Positions 1 to 9,980 of a DNA stretch of 64,000 nucleotides are shown piece after piece; the stretch's first letter is position 1, and every line of letters starts with the position of its first letter. The stretch lies in contig CM055875.1 in the NCBI GenBank assembly GCA_029582165.1, positions 10,662,785-10,726,784 of the forward strand. Direction: 5' to 3'. The DNA is from Portulaca oleracea. Its lineage: Eukaryota > Streptophyta > Magnoliopsida > Caryophyllales > Portulacaceae. The notes under the pieces were generated by a model. It did no database searches. It was not told where the DNA came from and worked only from the letters and a program-made list of their open reading frames with translations. A program made the translations under genes and the position numbers.

Positions 1-280
1 AACAAATGTACAAAAGCTAGTTTAAAACTAAGATAACTTGCTCATTCCTTGTCCAAATTCCAAGATTCAAAAGCCATTGTGAAGCTCCTTTGATGTAGAT
101 TATTTGACCTTTGGATGACTTCCACAATATCTTCAAGGATCTTGTGATATGGAGCAATTTACCAAATTGCCCTTGTAGAAACCACTCAAACGAGAGAGAG
201 ACTTGAGTGAATGATGCTCCCTTTCCATGTACTTGAGTATTTGGGTCCCATGATGTATATTTGGGACCAAATCTACATCA
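1..280 (-). repeat. LTR of the gag-only element, truncated by the window edge
   Basis: Matches the last 280 bp (plus-strand view) of the three complete LTRs and ends in the same TACATCA terminus. It is the 3' LTR, in element sense, of internal copy 1. The rest lies outside the window. Confidence 0.9.
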
Positions 281-339
281 TACTCCCCCGTTTGAAAAAA
301 AGTTTGCCCTCAAACTTTGAAATCTCTTGCTCGCCTTCT

Positions 340-1971
340 TCACAAGAAATTACAAGCTTTCTTCTTAAAGGCTTTGAAGTCATCATAGACTCCTATTCTA
401 AACTTCTTCAACTTTCTCCCAAGTAATCCATGGGCATTACAAGACTTGGATTCTCGAATTTTCACCATGGATGTAGATATCCCATGTAGCTTCTCAATTC
501 CCAAGTCAAGTTTCACCACTTTGCCTTTATCATTTAGCATGAAACGATCCACTTTGATGACTTTAGCTTCTTGACCCCTTCGAATTCTTGGCACTTCAAC
601 CATGTGATCCAAGTTGATATCTTGAGGTATCATATGAAAGATATGCTTCATAGGAGAATTCAAAATTGGGTGATTGCTTGTTTTGCTTTCCTCCAAGTTT
701 GCAAGAACAAGACCCTTATGCTCTTCATACCCATGATATTCCTCCTTAATAATCGTTACAATGCTGATTTCATCCTCCTTAGGTCGTGTGGTATAAGATG
801 GAAGTAGAGATGTCTCTTGATGCATGATATTCCTATCAAGCAACTTTGGTCTTTCCAACAAAGTATGACAAGTATCCATAGAAGTAATATCACACCATAA
901 TGAATCTCTACAATTCTTGTAAGTGGGAAGACTTACTAAACTTCTTGGATCCTCATGAATGTCTTTGTCATGGCTTAGCCTTTGTGTAAGGGTGTCAATG
1001 TAATCATAGGAGGCACAACTTTCTCTTTCTTTGTTCAATGAACATACTTCTCCTTTGTTGGTACAATGAGAGATCTTGCACTCTCTTTGTTGATGTTCAT
1101 TCGGCACACATACTTCTTTCAAGGCTCTCCTTGCCACTCTTCTACATACTCCTCTACTACATTTTCCTCCTCAAATAATTCAAACGTTTCGTACTCAACC
1201 AAAGACACATCTTTCTTGTTAGGACACTCCAAATCAATGTGACCTAAACTTTGGCAATGACAACATCTCCTTTGTCTTTCAACATCGAGAGCTAAAGAAC
1301 TTAACTCATCCAAAGTCTTATACGGTTGCCATTCAACAATATGTCTAATATAATCATCAAGACCAATTAGATAACATACCAAAGTTTGTGGATCCTCCTC
1401 CTTAAGATCACACTTCCGAAGTAGACGTTTGAACTCCCTTGTATATTCCTTGACACTTTTGCTCCTTGGGCCAATCTTTGAAGCTTGTTGATGTTGTCAC
1501 GTGACAGCTAAGGGAAGAAACTTCTCTTGAGCTTTTTCTTCATTTGGACCCATGAACGTATCTTATCTTGCCCTTTGATTGCCGCTTGCTTTGCTTGGTT
1601 GACCACCATTCGCTAGCATGCTTCGTAGCTTCAATGCAACACTTTTGACCTTCCGTCATCATAGATGGCGTTGAGATCAAAGACCCTTTCAACTTGATGC
1701 ATCCATTCCAAGAATACGTCCGATCATGACTCCATAGAACTTGGTATCTCTTCTTTGAAACCAAATTTGTCCTCCTTCCTGGACATGTACTCCATTCATA
1801 TTGTGTTTCATACTCGACATCATAAACATCCACCATACGTGAATCAAACTTAGTTCGCTCCTCCCTTTTGAAGGGGCATAAGTTTCTCCAATTGTTTTGT
1901 GAGATAATCAAGTCACGCTTCATTTGTTGCATATCATCTTGTGAATCCATTAAAGAACTCACGCACGCCAT
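340..1971 (-). pseudogene. Broken gag-like ORF, array copy 1
   Basis: Same ORF as the uninterrupted copy at 6048-7703, but split by small deletions into three pieces in different frames: 1971-1540 (N-terminal Gag), 1382-1119 (zinc-knuckle region) and 1137-340 (protease-like domain and C-terminus). The deletions are mostly single bases and cluster between about 1130 and 1900. The downstream part, from about 1110 to 340, matches the intact copy. Either this copy is a pseudogene or the consensus sequence is poor in this stretch. Confidence 0.85.
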
Positions 1972-2196
1972 GGAGTATCAATATTTGATGAAGAAAGATA
2001 TGCAAGACTCTCGGTTTGGGGTTTTGGGCGTAGGTGACATGGGGGATTTGTGTTTGGCTATGATTTTGTGAGGGAATGTGTCTGGGTTTTGGGTTCTTTG
2101 TGGAGCTATTGGTGGATGTGTAATGGAGGGATGGTGGGGGATGGATTTGTGATGGAAAGATTGCAAAAAGATGGTTCAAGAACTAAGAGAATCAAA

Positions 2197-2215
2197 CTCC
2201 TAAGCTCTGTTACCA
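2197..2215 (-). promoter_or_regulatory. Primer binding site, array copy 1
   Basis: Reads TGGTAACAGAGCTTAGGAG on the minus strand, four bases inside the LTR end. It resembles the plant initiator-Met tRNA PBS (TGGTATCAGAGC...) with a T-to-A change. Identical sites lie at 5059-5077 and 7929-7947. Confidence 0.75.
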
Positions 2216-2219
2216 ATTT

Positions 2220-3126
2220 TGATGTATAATGGACCAAGGGATGATCACGTTACATTAGAATCTAGGATCTTTAAAAACCAAGATAAGAATCTTTAACTCT
2301 TAGTTCTAAAGTATCAACTAAACTCAAAGAAATATGATGGAGATGAAACAAAGAATGATGAATTCGTTTACCAAGATTGATGATGGACGAATGAAGAACG
2401 ATCAAATGATGAACGAATGATGATTTGATGAATGTTTGAACGATTCTTGATGATTGAATGATGGTTGACGTGAGAATGGTGATTGTTGATGAACGAACTA
2501 TGAAGATGGACGAACGATAGTATTGGCGTTTGAAGGATCAATGAGGATACAGCCACACCACCTCAAAGAGCTCTTCAATTCTACCTTTCACCACCAAGGG
2601 ATGCCAACCCAAGGCTAGAAGTAGAGATAGGACGAATCTCCCTCAAGAGAAACGAAAAACTAGCACAAAAGCTAGAGAGAAAACACCATGTGTTTGATTT
2701 GTATTTTGAATTATGATTGAATGAGATTACAAGGCACCCTAAGGGGTCTATTTATACTAGTTGGAGGCCCCCTTAGGCGTGTGATACATCAAGAAATGAA
2801 GGGAAACTAGCTTACATCATTACAAACAAATGTGACATCATAAAGAAACAAATGTACAAAAGCTAGTTTAAAACTAAGATAACTTGCTCATTCCTTGTCC
2901 AAATTCCAAGATTCAAAAGCCATTGTGAAGCTCCTTTGATGTAGATTATTTGACCTTTGGATGACTTCCACAATATCTTCAAGGATCTTGTGATATGGAG
3001 CAATTTACCAAATTGCCCTTGTTGAAACCACTCAAACGAGAGAGAGACTTGAGTGAATGATGCTCCCTTTCCATGTACTTGAGTATTTGGGTCCCATGAT
3101 GTATATTTGGGACCAAATCTACATCA
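2220..3126 (-). repeat. Complete 907-bp LTR shared by array copies 1 and 2
   Basis: Bounded by TGATGTA and TACATCA and flanked by a PBS on one side and a polypurine tract on the other. A TATAAATAG box on the minus strand lies at 2748-2756, placing a likely promoter inside the LTR. It appears essentially identical to the LTR at 5082-5988. Confidence 0.92.
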
Positions 3127-3148
3127 TACTCCCCCGTTTGAAAAAAAG
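3127..3148 (-). promoter_or_regulatory. Polypurine tract, array copy 2
   Basis: The minus strand carries a purine-rich tract containing AAACGGGGGAGTA immediately before the LTR start TGATGTAG. Equivalent tracts lie at 281-302 and 5989-6010. It would prime plus-strand DNA synthesis. Confidence 0.75.
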
Positions 3149-3185
3149 TTTGCCCTCAAACTTTGAAATCTCTTGCTCGCCTTCT

Positions 3186-4834
3186 TCACAAGAAATTACA
3201 AGCTTTCTTCTTAAAGGCTTTGAAGTCATCATAGACTCCTATTCTAAACTTCTTCAACTTTCTCCCAAGTAATCCATGGGCATTACAAGACTTGGATTCT
3301 CGAATTTTCACCATGGATGTAGATATCCCATGTAGCTTCTCAATTCCCAAGTCAAGTTTCACCACTTTGCCTTTATCATTTAGCATGAAACGATCCACTT
3401 TGATGACTTTAGCTTCTTGACCCCTTCGAATTCTTGGCACTTCAACCATGTGATCCAAGTTGATATCTTGAGGTATCATATGAAAGATATGCTTCATAGG
3501 AGAATTCAAAATTGGGTGATTGCTTGTTTTGCTTTCCTCCAAGTTTGCAAGAACAAGACCCTTATGCTCTTCATACCCATGATATTCCTCCTTAATAATC
3601 GTTACAATGCTGATTTCATCCTCCTTAGGTCGTGTGGTATAAGATGGAAGTAGAGATGTCTCTTGATGCATGATATTCCTATCAAGCAACTTTGGTCTTT
3701 CCAACAAAGTATGACAAGTATCCATAGAAGTAATATCACACCATAATGAATCTCTACAATTCTTGTAAGTGGGAAGACTTACTAAACTTCTTGGATCCTC
3801 ATGAATGTCTTTGTCATGGCTTAGCCTTTGTGTAAGGGTGTCAATGTAATCATAGGAGGCACAACTTTCTCTTTCTTTGTTCAATGAACATACTTCTCCT
3901 TTGTTGGTACAATGAGAGATCTTGCACTCTCTTTGTTGATGTTCATTCGGCACACATACTTCTTTCAAGGCTCTCCTTGCCACATGCCACTCTTCTACAT
4001 ACTCCTCTTCTACTACATTTTCCTCCTCAAATAATTCAAACGTTTCGTACTCAACCAAAGACACATCTTTCTTGTTAGGACACTCCAAATCAATGTGACC
4101 TAAACTTTGGCAATGACAACATCTCCTTTGTCTTTCAACATCGAGAGCTAAAGAACTTAACTCATCCAAAGTCTTATACGGTTGCCATTCAACAATATGT
4201 CTAATATAATCATCAAGACCAATTAGATAACATACCAAAGTTTGTGGATCCTCCTCCTTAAGATCACACTTCCGAAGTAGACGTTTGAACTCCCTTGTAT
4301 ATTCCTTGACACTTTTGCTCCTTGGGCCAATCTTTGAAGCTTGTTGATGTTGTCACGTGACAGCTTAAGGGAAGAAACTTCTCTTGAGCTTTTTCTTCAT
4401 TTGGACCCATGAACGTATCTTATCTTGGCCCTTTGATTGCCGCTTTGCTTGGTTGACCACCATTCGCTAGCATGCTTTCGTAGCTTCAATGCAACACTTT
4501 TGACCTTCTGGTCATCATAGATGGCGTTGAGATCAAAGACCCTTTCAACTTGATGCATCCATTCCAAGAATACGTCCGGATCATGACTCCCATAGAACTT
4601 CGGTATCTCTTCTTTGAAACCAAATTTGTCCTCCTTCCTTGGACATGTACTCCATTCATATTGTGTTTCATACTCGACATCATAAACATCCACCATACGT
4701 GAATCAAACTTAGTTCGTGCTCCTCCCTTTTGAAGGGGCATAAGTTTCTCCAATTGTTTTGTGAGATAATCAAGTTGCTGCTTCATTTGTTGCATATCAT
4801 CTTGTGAATCCATTAAAGAACTCACGCACGCCAT
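3186..4834 (-). pseudogene. Broken gag-like ORF, array copy 2
   Basis: Same gene as at 6048-7703. It is split into an N-terminal piece (4834-4397) and a 350-aa downstream piece (4238-3186), separated by a frame-breaking stretch at about 4310-4460. That stretch has single-base losses relative to copy 3 and a 4-base loss near 4443. The downstream piece includes the zinc knuckle, the inactive protease-like domain and the C-terminus, with the same amino acids as the intact copy. Confidence 0.85.
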
Positions 4835-5081
4835 GGAGTATCAATCTTTGATGAAGAAAGATATGCAAGACTCTCTTTTGGGGTTTTGGGCGTAGGTGAC
4901 ATGGGGGATTTGTGTTTGGCTATGATTTTGTGAGGGAATGTGTCTGGGTTTTGGGTTCTTTGTGGAGCTATTGGTGGATGTGTAATGGAGGGATGGTGGG
5001 GGATGGATTTGTGATGGAAAGATTGCAAAAAGATGGTTCAAGAACTAAGAGAATCAAACTCCTAAGCTCTGTTACCAATTT

Positions 5082-5988
5082 TGATGTATAATGGACCAAG
5101 GGATGATCACGTTACATTAGAATCTAGGATCTTTAAAAACCAAGATAAGAATCTTTAACTCTTAGTTCTAAAGTATCAACTAAACTCAAAGAAATATGAT
5201 GGAGATGAAACAAAGAATGATGAATTCGTTTACCAAGATTGATGATGGACGAATGAAGAACGATCAAATGATGAACGAATGATGATTTGATGAATGTTTG
5301 AACGATTCTTGATGATTGAATGATGGTTGACGTGAGAATGGTGATTGTTGATGAACGAACTATGAAGATGGACGAACGATAGTATTGGCGTTTGAAGGAT
5401 CAATGAGGATACAGCCACACCACCTCAAAGAGCTCTTCAATTCTACCTTTCACCACCAAGGGATGCCAACCCAAGGCTAGAAGTAGAGATAGGACGAATC
5501 TCCCTCAAGAGAAACGAAAAACTAGCACAAAAGCTAGAGAGAAAACACCATGTGTTTGATTTGTATTTTGAATTATGATTGAATGAGATTACAAGGCACC
5601 CTAAGGGGTCTATTTATACTAGTTGGAGGCCCCCTTAGGCGTGTGATACATCAAGAAATGAAGGGAAACTAGCTTACATCATTACAAACAAATGTGACAT
5701 CATAAAGAAACAAATGTACAAAAGCTAGTTTAAAACTAAGATAACTTGCTCATTCCTTGTCCAAATTCCAAGATTCAAAAGCCATTGTGAAGCTCCTTTG
5801 ATGTAGATTATTTGACCTTTGGATGACTTCCACAATATCTTCAAGGATCTTGTGATATGGAGCAATTTACCAAATTGCCCTTGTTGAAACCACTCAAACG
5901 AGAGAGAGACTTGAGTGAATGATGCTCCCTTTCCATGTACTTGAGTATTTGGGTCCCATGATGTATATTTGGGACCAAATCTACATCA
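5082..5988 (-). repeat. Complete 907-bp LTR shared by array copies 2 and 3
   Basis: Same termini, length and layout as the LTR at 2220-3126. The minus-strand TATAAATAG is at 5610-5618. Near identity between LTRs points to recent amplification or homogenisation. Confidence 0.92.
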
Positions 5989-6047
5989 TACTCCCCCGTT
6001 TGAAAAAAAGTTTGCCCTCAAACTTTGAAATCTCTTGCTCGCCTTCT

Positions 6048-7703
6048 TCACAAGAAATTACAAGCTTTCTTCTTAAAGGCTTTGAAGTCATCATAGACTC
6101 CTATTCTAAACTTCTTCAACTTTCTCCCAAGTAATCCATGGGCATTACAAGACTTGGATTCTCGAATTTTCACCATGGATGTAGATATCCCATGTAGCTT
6201 CTCAATTCCCAAGTCAAGTTTCACCACTTTGCCTTTATCATTTAGCATGAAACGATCCACTTTGATGACTTTAGCTTCTTGACCCCTTCGAATTCTTGGC
6301 ACTTCAACCATGTGATCCAAGTTGATATCTTGAGGTATCATATGAAAGATATGCTTCATAGGAGAATTCAAAATTGGGTGATTGCTTGTTTTGCTTTCCT
6401 CCAAGTTTGCAAGAACAAGACCCTTATGCTCTTCATACCCATGATATTCCTCCTTAATAATCGTTACAATGCTGATTTCATCCTCCTTAGGTCGTGTGGT
6501 ATAAGATGGAAGTAGAGATGTCTCTTGATGCATGATATTCCTATCAAGCAACTTTGGTCTTTCCAACAAAGTATGACAAGTATCCATAGAAGTAATATCA
6601 CACCATAATGAATCTCTACAATTCTTGTAAGTGGGAAGACTTACTAAACTTCTTGGATCCTCATGAATGTCTTTGTCATGGCTTAGCCTTTGTGTAAGGG
6701 TGTCAATGTAATCATAGGAGGCACAACTTTCTCTTTCTTTGTTCAATGAACATACTTCTCCTTTGTTGGTACAATGAGAGATCTTGCACTCTCTTTGTTG
6801 ATGTTCATTCGGCACACATACTTCTTTCAAGGCTCTCCTTGCCACATGCCACTCTTCTACATACTCCTCTTCTACTACATTTTCCTCCTCAAATAATTCA
6901 AACGTTTCGTACTCAACCAAAGACACATCTTTCTTGTTAGGACACTCCAAATCAATGTGACCTAAACTTTGGCAATGACAACATCTCCTTTGTCTTTCAA
7001 CATCGAGAGCTAAAGAACTTAACTCATCCAAAGTCTTATACGGTTGCCATTCAACAATATGTCTAATATAATCATCAAGACCAATTAGATAACATACCAA
7101 AGTTTGTGGATCCTCCTCCTTAAGATCACACTTCCGAAGTAGACGTTTGAACTCCCTTGTATATTCCTTGACACTTTTGCTCCCTTGGGCCAATCTTTGA
7201 AGCTTGTTGATGTTGTCACGTAGACAGTTAAGGGGAAGAAACTTCTCTTGGAGCTTTTTCTTCATTTGGACCCATGAACGTATCTTATCTTGGCCCTTTG
7301 ATTGCCGCTTGCTTTGCTTGGTTGACCACCATTCGCTAGCATGCTTTCGTAGCTTCAATGCAACACTTTTGACCTTCTGGTCATCATAGATGGCGTTGAG
7401 ATCAAAGACCCTTTCAACTTGATGCATCCATTCCAAGAATACGTCCGGATCATGACTCCCATAGAACTTCGGTATCTCTTCTTTGAAACCAAATTTGTCC
7501 TCCTTCCTTGGACATGTACTCCATTCATATTGTGTTTCATACTCGACATCATAAACATCCACCATACGTGAATCAAACTTAGTTCGTGCTCCTCCCTTTT
7601 GAAGGGGCATAAGTTTCTCCAATTGTTTTGTGAGATAATCAAGTTGCTGCTTCATTTGTTGCATATCATCTTGTGAATCCATTAAAGAACTCACGCACGC
7701 CAT
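6048..7703 (-). CDS. Gag-like polyprotein with inactive protease-like domain (551 aa)
   Basis: This is the only uninterrupted copy. It starts at the ATG at 7703 and fills the internal domain between PBS (7929-7947) and polypurine tract (5989-6010). Residues about 75-215 resemble the Ty3/gypsy Gag region (a DPDVFLEWMHQVERVF block, then a KEYTREFKRLLRKC block). A zinc knuckle CX2CX4HX4C sits at 241-254. From about 303 the protein aligns with the protease region of the CRM-like element at 42867, but where that has [10 protein letters not shown] this has C-S-L-N-K-E-R-E-S-C: the catalytic Asp is Glu and the two Gly are changed. The C-terminal ~150 aa are Lys-rich and unrecognised. Likely a structural particle protein; whether it is expressed is unknown. 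Confidence 0.85.
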   Translation of the reverse strand: MACVSSLMDSQDDMQQMKQQLDYLTKQLEKLMPLQKGGARTKFDSRMVDVYDVEYETQYEWSTCPRKEDKFGFKEEIPKFYGSHDPDVFLEWMHQVERVFDLNAIYDDQKVKSVALKLRKHASEWWSTKQSKRQSKGQDKIRSWVQMKKKLQEKFLPLNCLRDNINKLQRLAQGSKSVKEYTREFKRLLRKCDLKEEDPQTLVCYLIGLDDYIRHIVEWQPYKTLDELSSLALDVERQRRCCHCQSLGHIDLECPNKKDVSLVEYETFELFEEENVVEEEYVEEWHVARRALKEVCVPNEHQQRECKISHCTNKGEVCSLNKERESCASYDYIDTLTQRLSHDKDIHEDPRSLVSLPTYKNCRDSLWCDITSMDTCHTLLERPKLLDRNIMHQETSLLPSYTTRPKEDEISIVTIIKEEYHGYEEHKGLVLANLEESKTSNHPILNSPMKHIFHMIPQDINLDHMVEVPRIRRGQEAKVIKVDRFMLNDKGKVVKLDLGIEKLHGISTSMVKIRESKSCNAHGLLGRKLKKFRIGVYDDFKAFKKKACNFL

Positions 7704-7951
7704 GGAGTATCAATATTTGATGAAGAAAGATATGCAAGACTCTCGGTTTGGGGTTTTGGGCGTAGGTGACATGGGGGATTTGTGTTTGGCTATGATTTTG
7801 TGAGGGAATGTGTCTGGGTTTTGGGTTCTTTGTGGAGCTATTGGTGGATGTGTAATGGAGGGATGGTGGGGGATGGATTTGTGATGGAAAGATTGCAAAA
7901 AGATGGTTCAAGAACTAAGAGAATCAAACTCCTAAGCTCTGTTACCAATTT

Positions 7952-8858
7952 TGATGTATAATGGACCAAGGGATGATCACGTTACATTAGAATCTAGGAT
8001 CTTTAAAAACCAAGATAAGAATCTTTAACTCTTAGTTCTAAAGTATCAACTAAACTCAAAGAAATATGATGGAGATGAAACAAAGAATGATGAATTCGTT
8101 TACCAAGATTGATGATGGACGAATGAAGAACGATCAAATGATGAACGAATGATGATTTGATGAATGTTTGAACGATTCTTGATGATTGAATGATGGTTGA
8201 CGTGAGAATGGTGATTGTTGATGAACGAACTATGAAGATGGACGAACGATAGTATTGGCGTTTGAAGGATCAATGAGGATACAGCCACACCACCTCAAAG
8301 AGCTCTTCAATTCTACCTTTCACCACCAAGGGATGCCAACCCAAGGCTAGAAGTAGAGATAGGACGAATCTCCCTCAAGAGAAACGAAAAACTAGCACAA
8401 AAGCTAGAGAGAAAACACCATGTGTTTGATTTGTGTTTTGAATTATGATTGAATGAGATTACAAGGCACCCTAAGGGGTCTATTTATACTAGTTGGAGGC
8501 CCCCTTAGGCGTGTGATACATCAAGAAATGAAGGGAAACTAGCTTACATCATTACAAACAAATGTGACATCATAAAGAAACAAATGTACACAAGCTAGTT
8601 TAAAACTAAGATAACTTGCTCATTCCTTATCCAAATTCCAAGATTCAAAAGCCATTGTGAAGCTCTTTTGATGTAGATTATTTGACCTTTGGATGACTTC
8701 CACAATATCTTCAAGGATCTTGTGATATGGAGCAATTTACCAAATTGCCCTTGTTGAAACCACTCAAACGAGAGAGAGACTTGAGTGAATGATGCTCCCT
8801 TTCCATGTACTTGAGTATTTGGGTCCCATGATGTATATTTGGGACCAAATCTACATCA
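7952..8858 (-). repeat. Complete 907-bp LTR, outer 5' LTR of the array
   Basis: Same boundaries as the inner LTRs, with a TATA box at 8480-8488 on the minus strand. By eye it carries about four substitutions relative to the others (near 8434, 8591, 8629 and 8667). As the outermost LTR it has diverged slightly more. It ends at TACATCA and abuts unrelated sequence starting CCTTG. Confidence 0.92.
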
Positions 8859-9980
8859 CCTTGCAAGGTCCTAAGATCAGAGTATTGACCTCACAGTACA
8901 CCACATTAACACAACTCGCACACAATCTGACCTCAAAACAGAGAATCAAACACAAATACACCCAAAACAGACCTCTCACAGAAAATCAATTACAACCTCC
9001 TCCCAAAACAGAGTATGAACACCAATGAACAAATGGATGAATGGATGATGATAAAATGGTGGTCGGATGAACAAACTTACAATCAAACAGTAACCGAAGA
9101 TAGTCTTGAGGCTCAAGCTGATACAGGCACACCACAGCTAGAACTCCAAGGGCAATGGACTGGGTGACCTCAATGGATACAGGCACACCACCACGGAGAT
9201 TACCAAGCTCTACACCCACCACAAGGATTGCCAAATCCTTGCTGCATCAGTAGAATTAACAGAGATGAGAGTTTAACGTCACTCAAAACAAGAGGCTCAA
9301 TCAAGGCACTCAAAATGCTATTAATTTCACGATAGATGATCCTCAAAAGTCACATTACAATGTATATAAAGCTAGGGTTGAGCTGGATGATTAAGGGTTT
9401 CCCCTTGCTCAAGAAACTCACTAATTAAGCATTAAACTACTTAACTAACTTAGCAAGCTAATTAAGCCTCATTACAAATTGGATAACTTCAAAATAAAAG
9501 GAAATAAAATGAAATAACTCTAACAAACGCGTTTTCTTTATTACAAACGGTTATATCACCTCACAAGCTGGAAATAGCCTCTAACAGCTTGAAGGTGAGT
9601 CTTCGTGGAGGACCTCAATGCAGGATCACCTCACAGAACTGGAATATCCTCAACAGTTCCAGAAGTGATGTCTTCATAGAGGACCTCAGAACTGGCAAAC
9701 ATCTTCACTGAGCTGGAAAGTCCTCAACAGCTCTAGAGTGAAGTCTTCAAAGCACTGGTGAGGACCTCAATCCAAAGATATGGAATTGAGAAGTAGCCTC
9801 ACTGGTTGGCTGCTGCTGTTGGTGATGATGCTGCTGTTGTTGGACGACCTCATGACTTGTTGGACCATCATAAAGCACTCTTGGATGTCAGTGCTTGATG
9901 TGGTTGATGATGGCCTCAATGTTGATGTTGGTGAAGTCGTTGCTGCTCCTGATGCTGCTGATGATGGAGGACCTCCATCA
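8859..9980 (-). repeat. 3' LTR (probable, distal end unresolved) of the CRM-like element
   Basis: In element sense it begins with TGATGGAGGTCCTCCATCA, nearly a perfect palindrome, right after the polypurine tract. The distal boundary is not clear; 8859 is only the junction with the tandem array. Inside are repeated modules such as 'gatacaggcacacca' (9119 and 9176) and repeated 'cctca' runs. No gene is seen apart from the pol tail at 9767-9980. Confidence 0.5.

Larger units (their letters stand above)
1..8858 (-). mobile_element. Tandem array of a non-autonomous gag-only LTR retrotransposon (3 internal domains, 4 LTRs)
   Basis: Three near-identical units repeat at offsets of 2846, 2862 and 2870 bp. 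Each unit is one 907-bp LTR plus one internal domain of 1939, 1955 or 1963 bp, and neighbouring units share an LTR. The element reads on the minus strand: LTR, initiator-Met-type PBS, a gag-like ORF filling the internal domain, a G-rich polypurine tract, then the next LTR. LTR termini are TGATGTA and TACATCA. No RT, RNase H or integrase is present, so mobilisation would need proteins in trans. Shared-LTR arrays of this kind usually come from unequal recombination between LTRs, or from tandem integration. The left end is cut by the window edge inside the fourth LTR, so the target duplication cannot be tested; the five bases on the right are CCTTG. Confidence 0.9.

Noticed and set aside
1..8858. 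Tandem duplication of a host gene
   Set aside because: LTR termini, PBS and polypurine tract in every unit show a retroelement.
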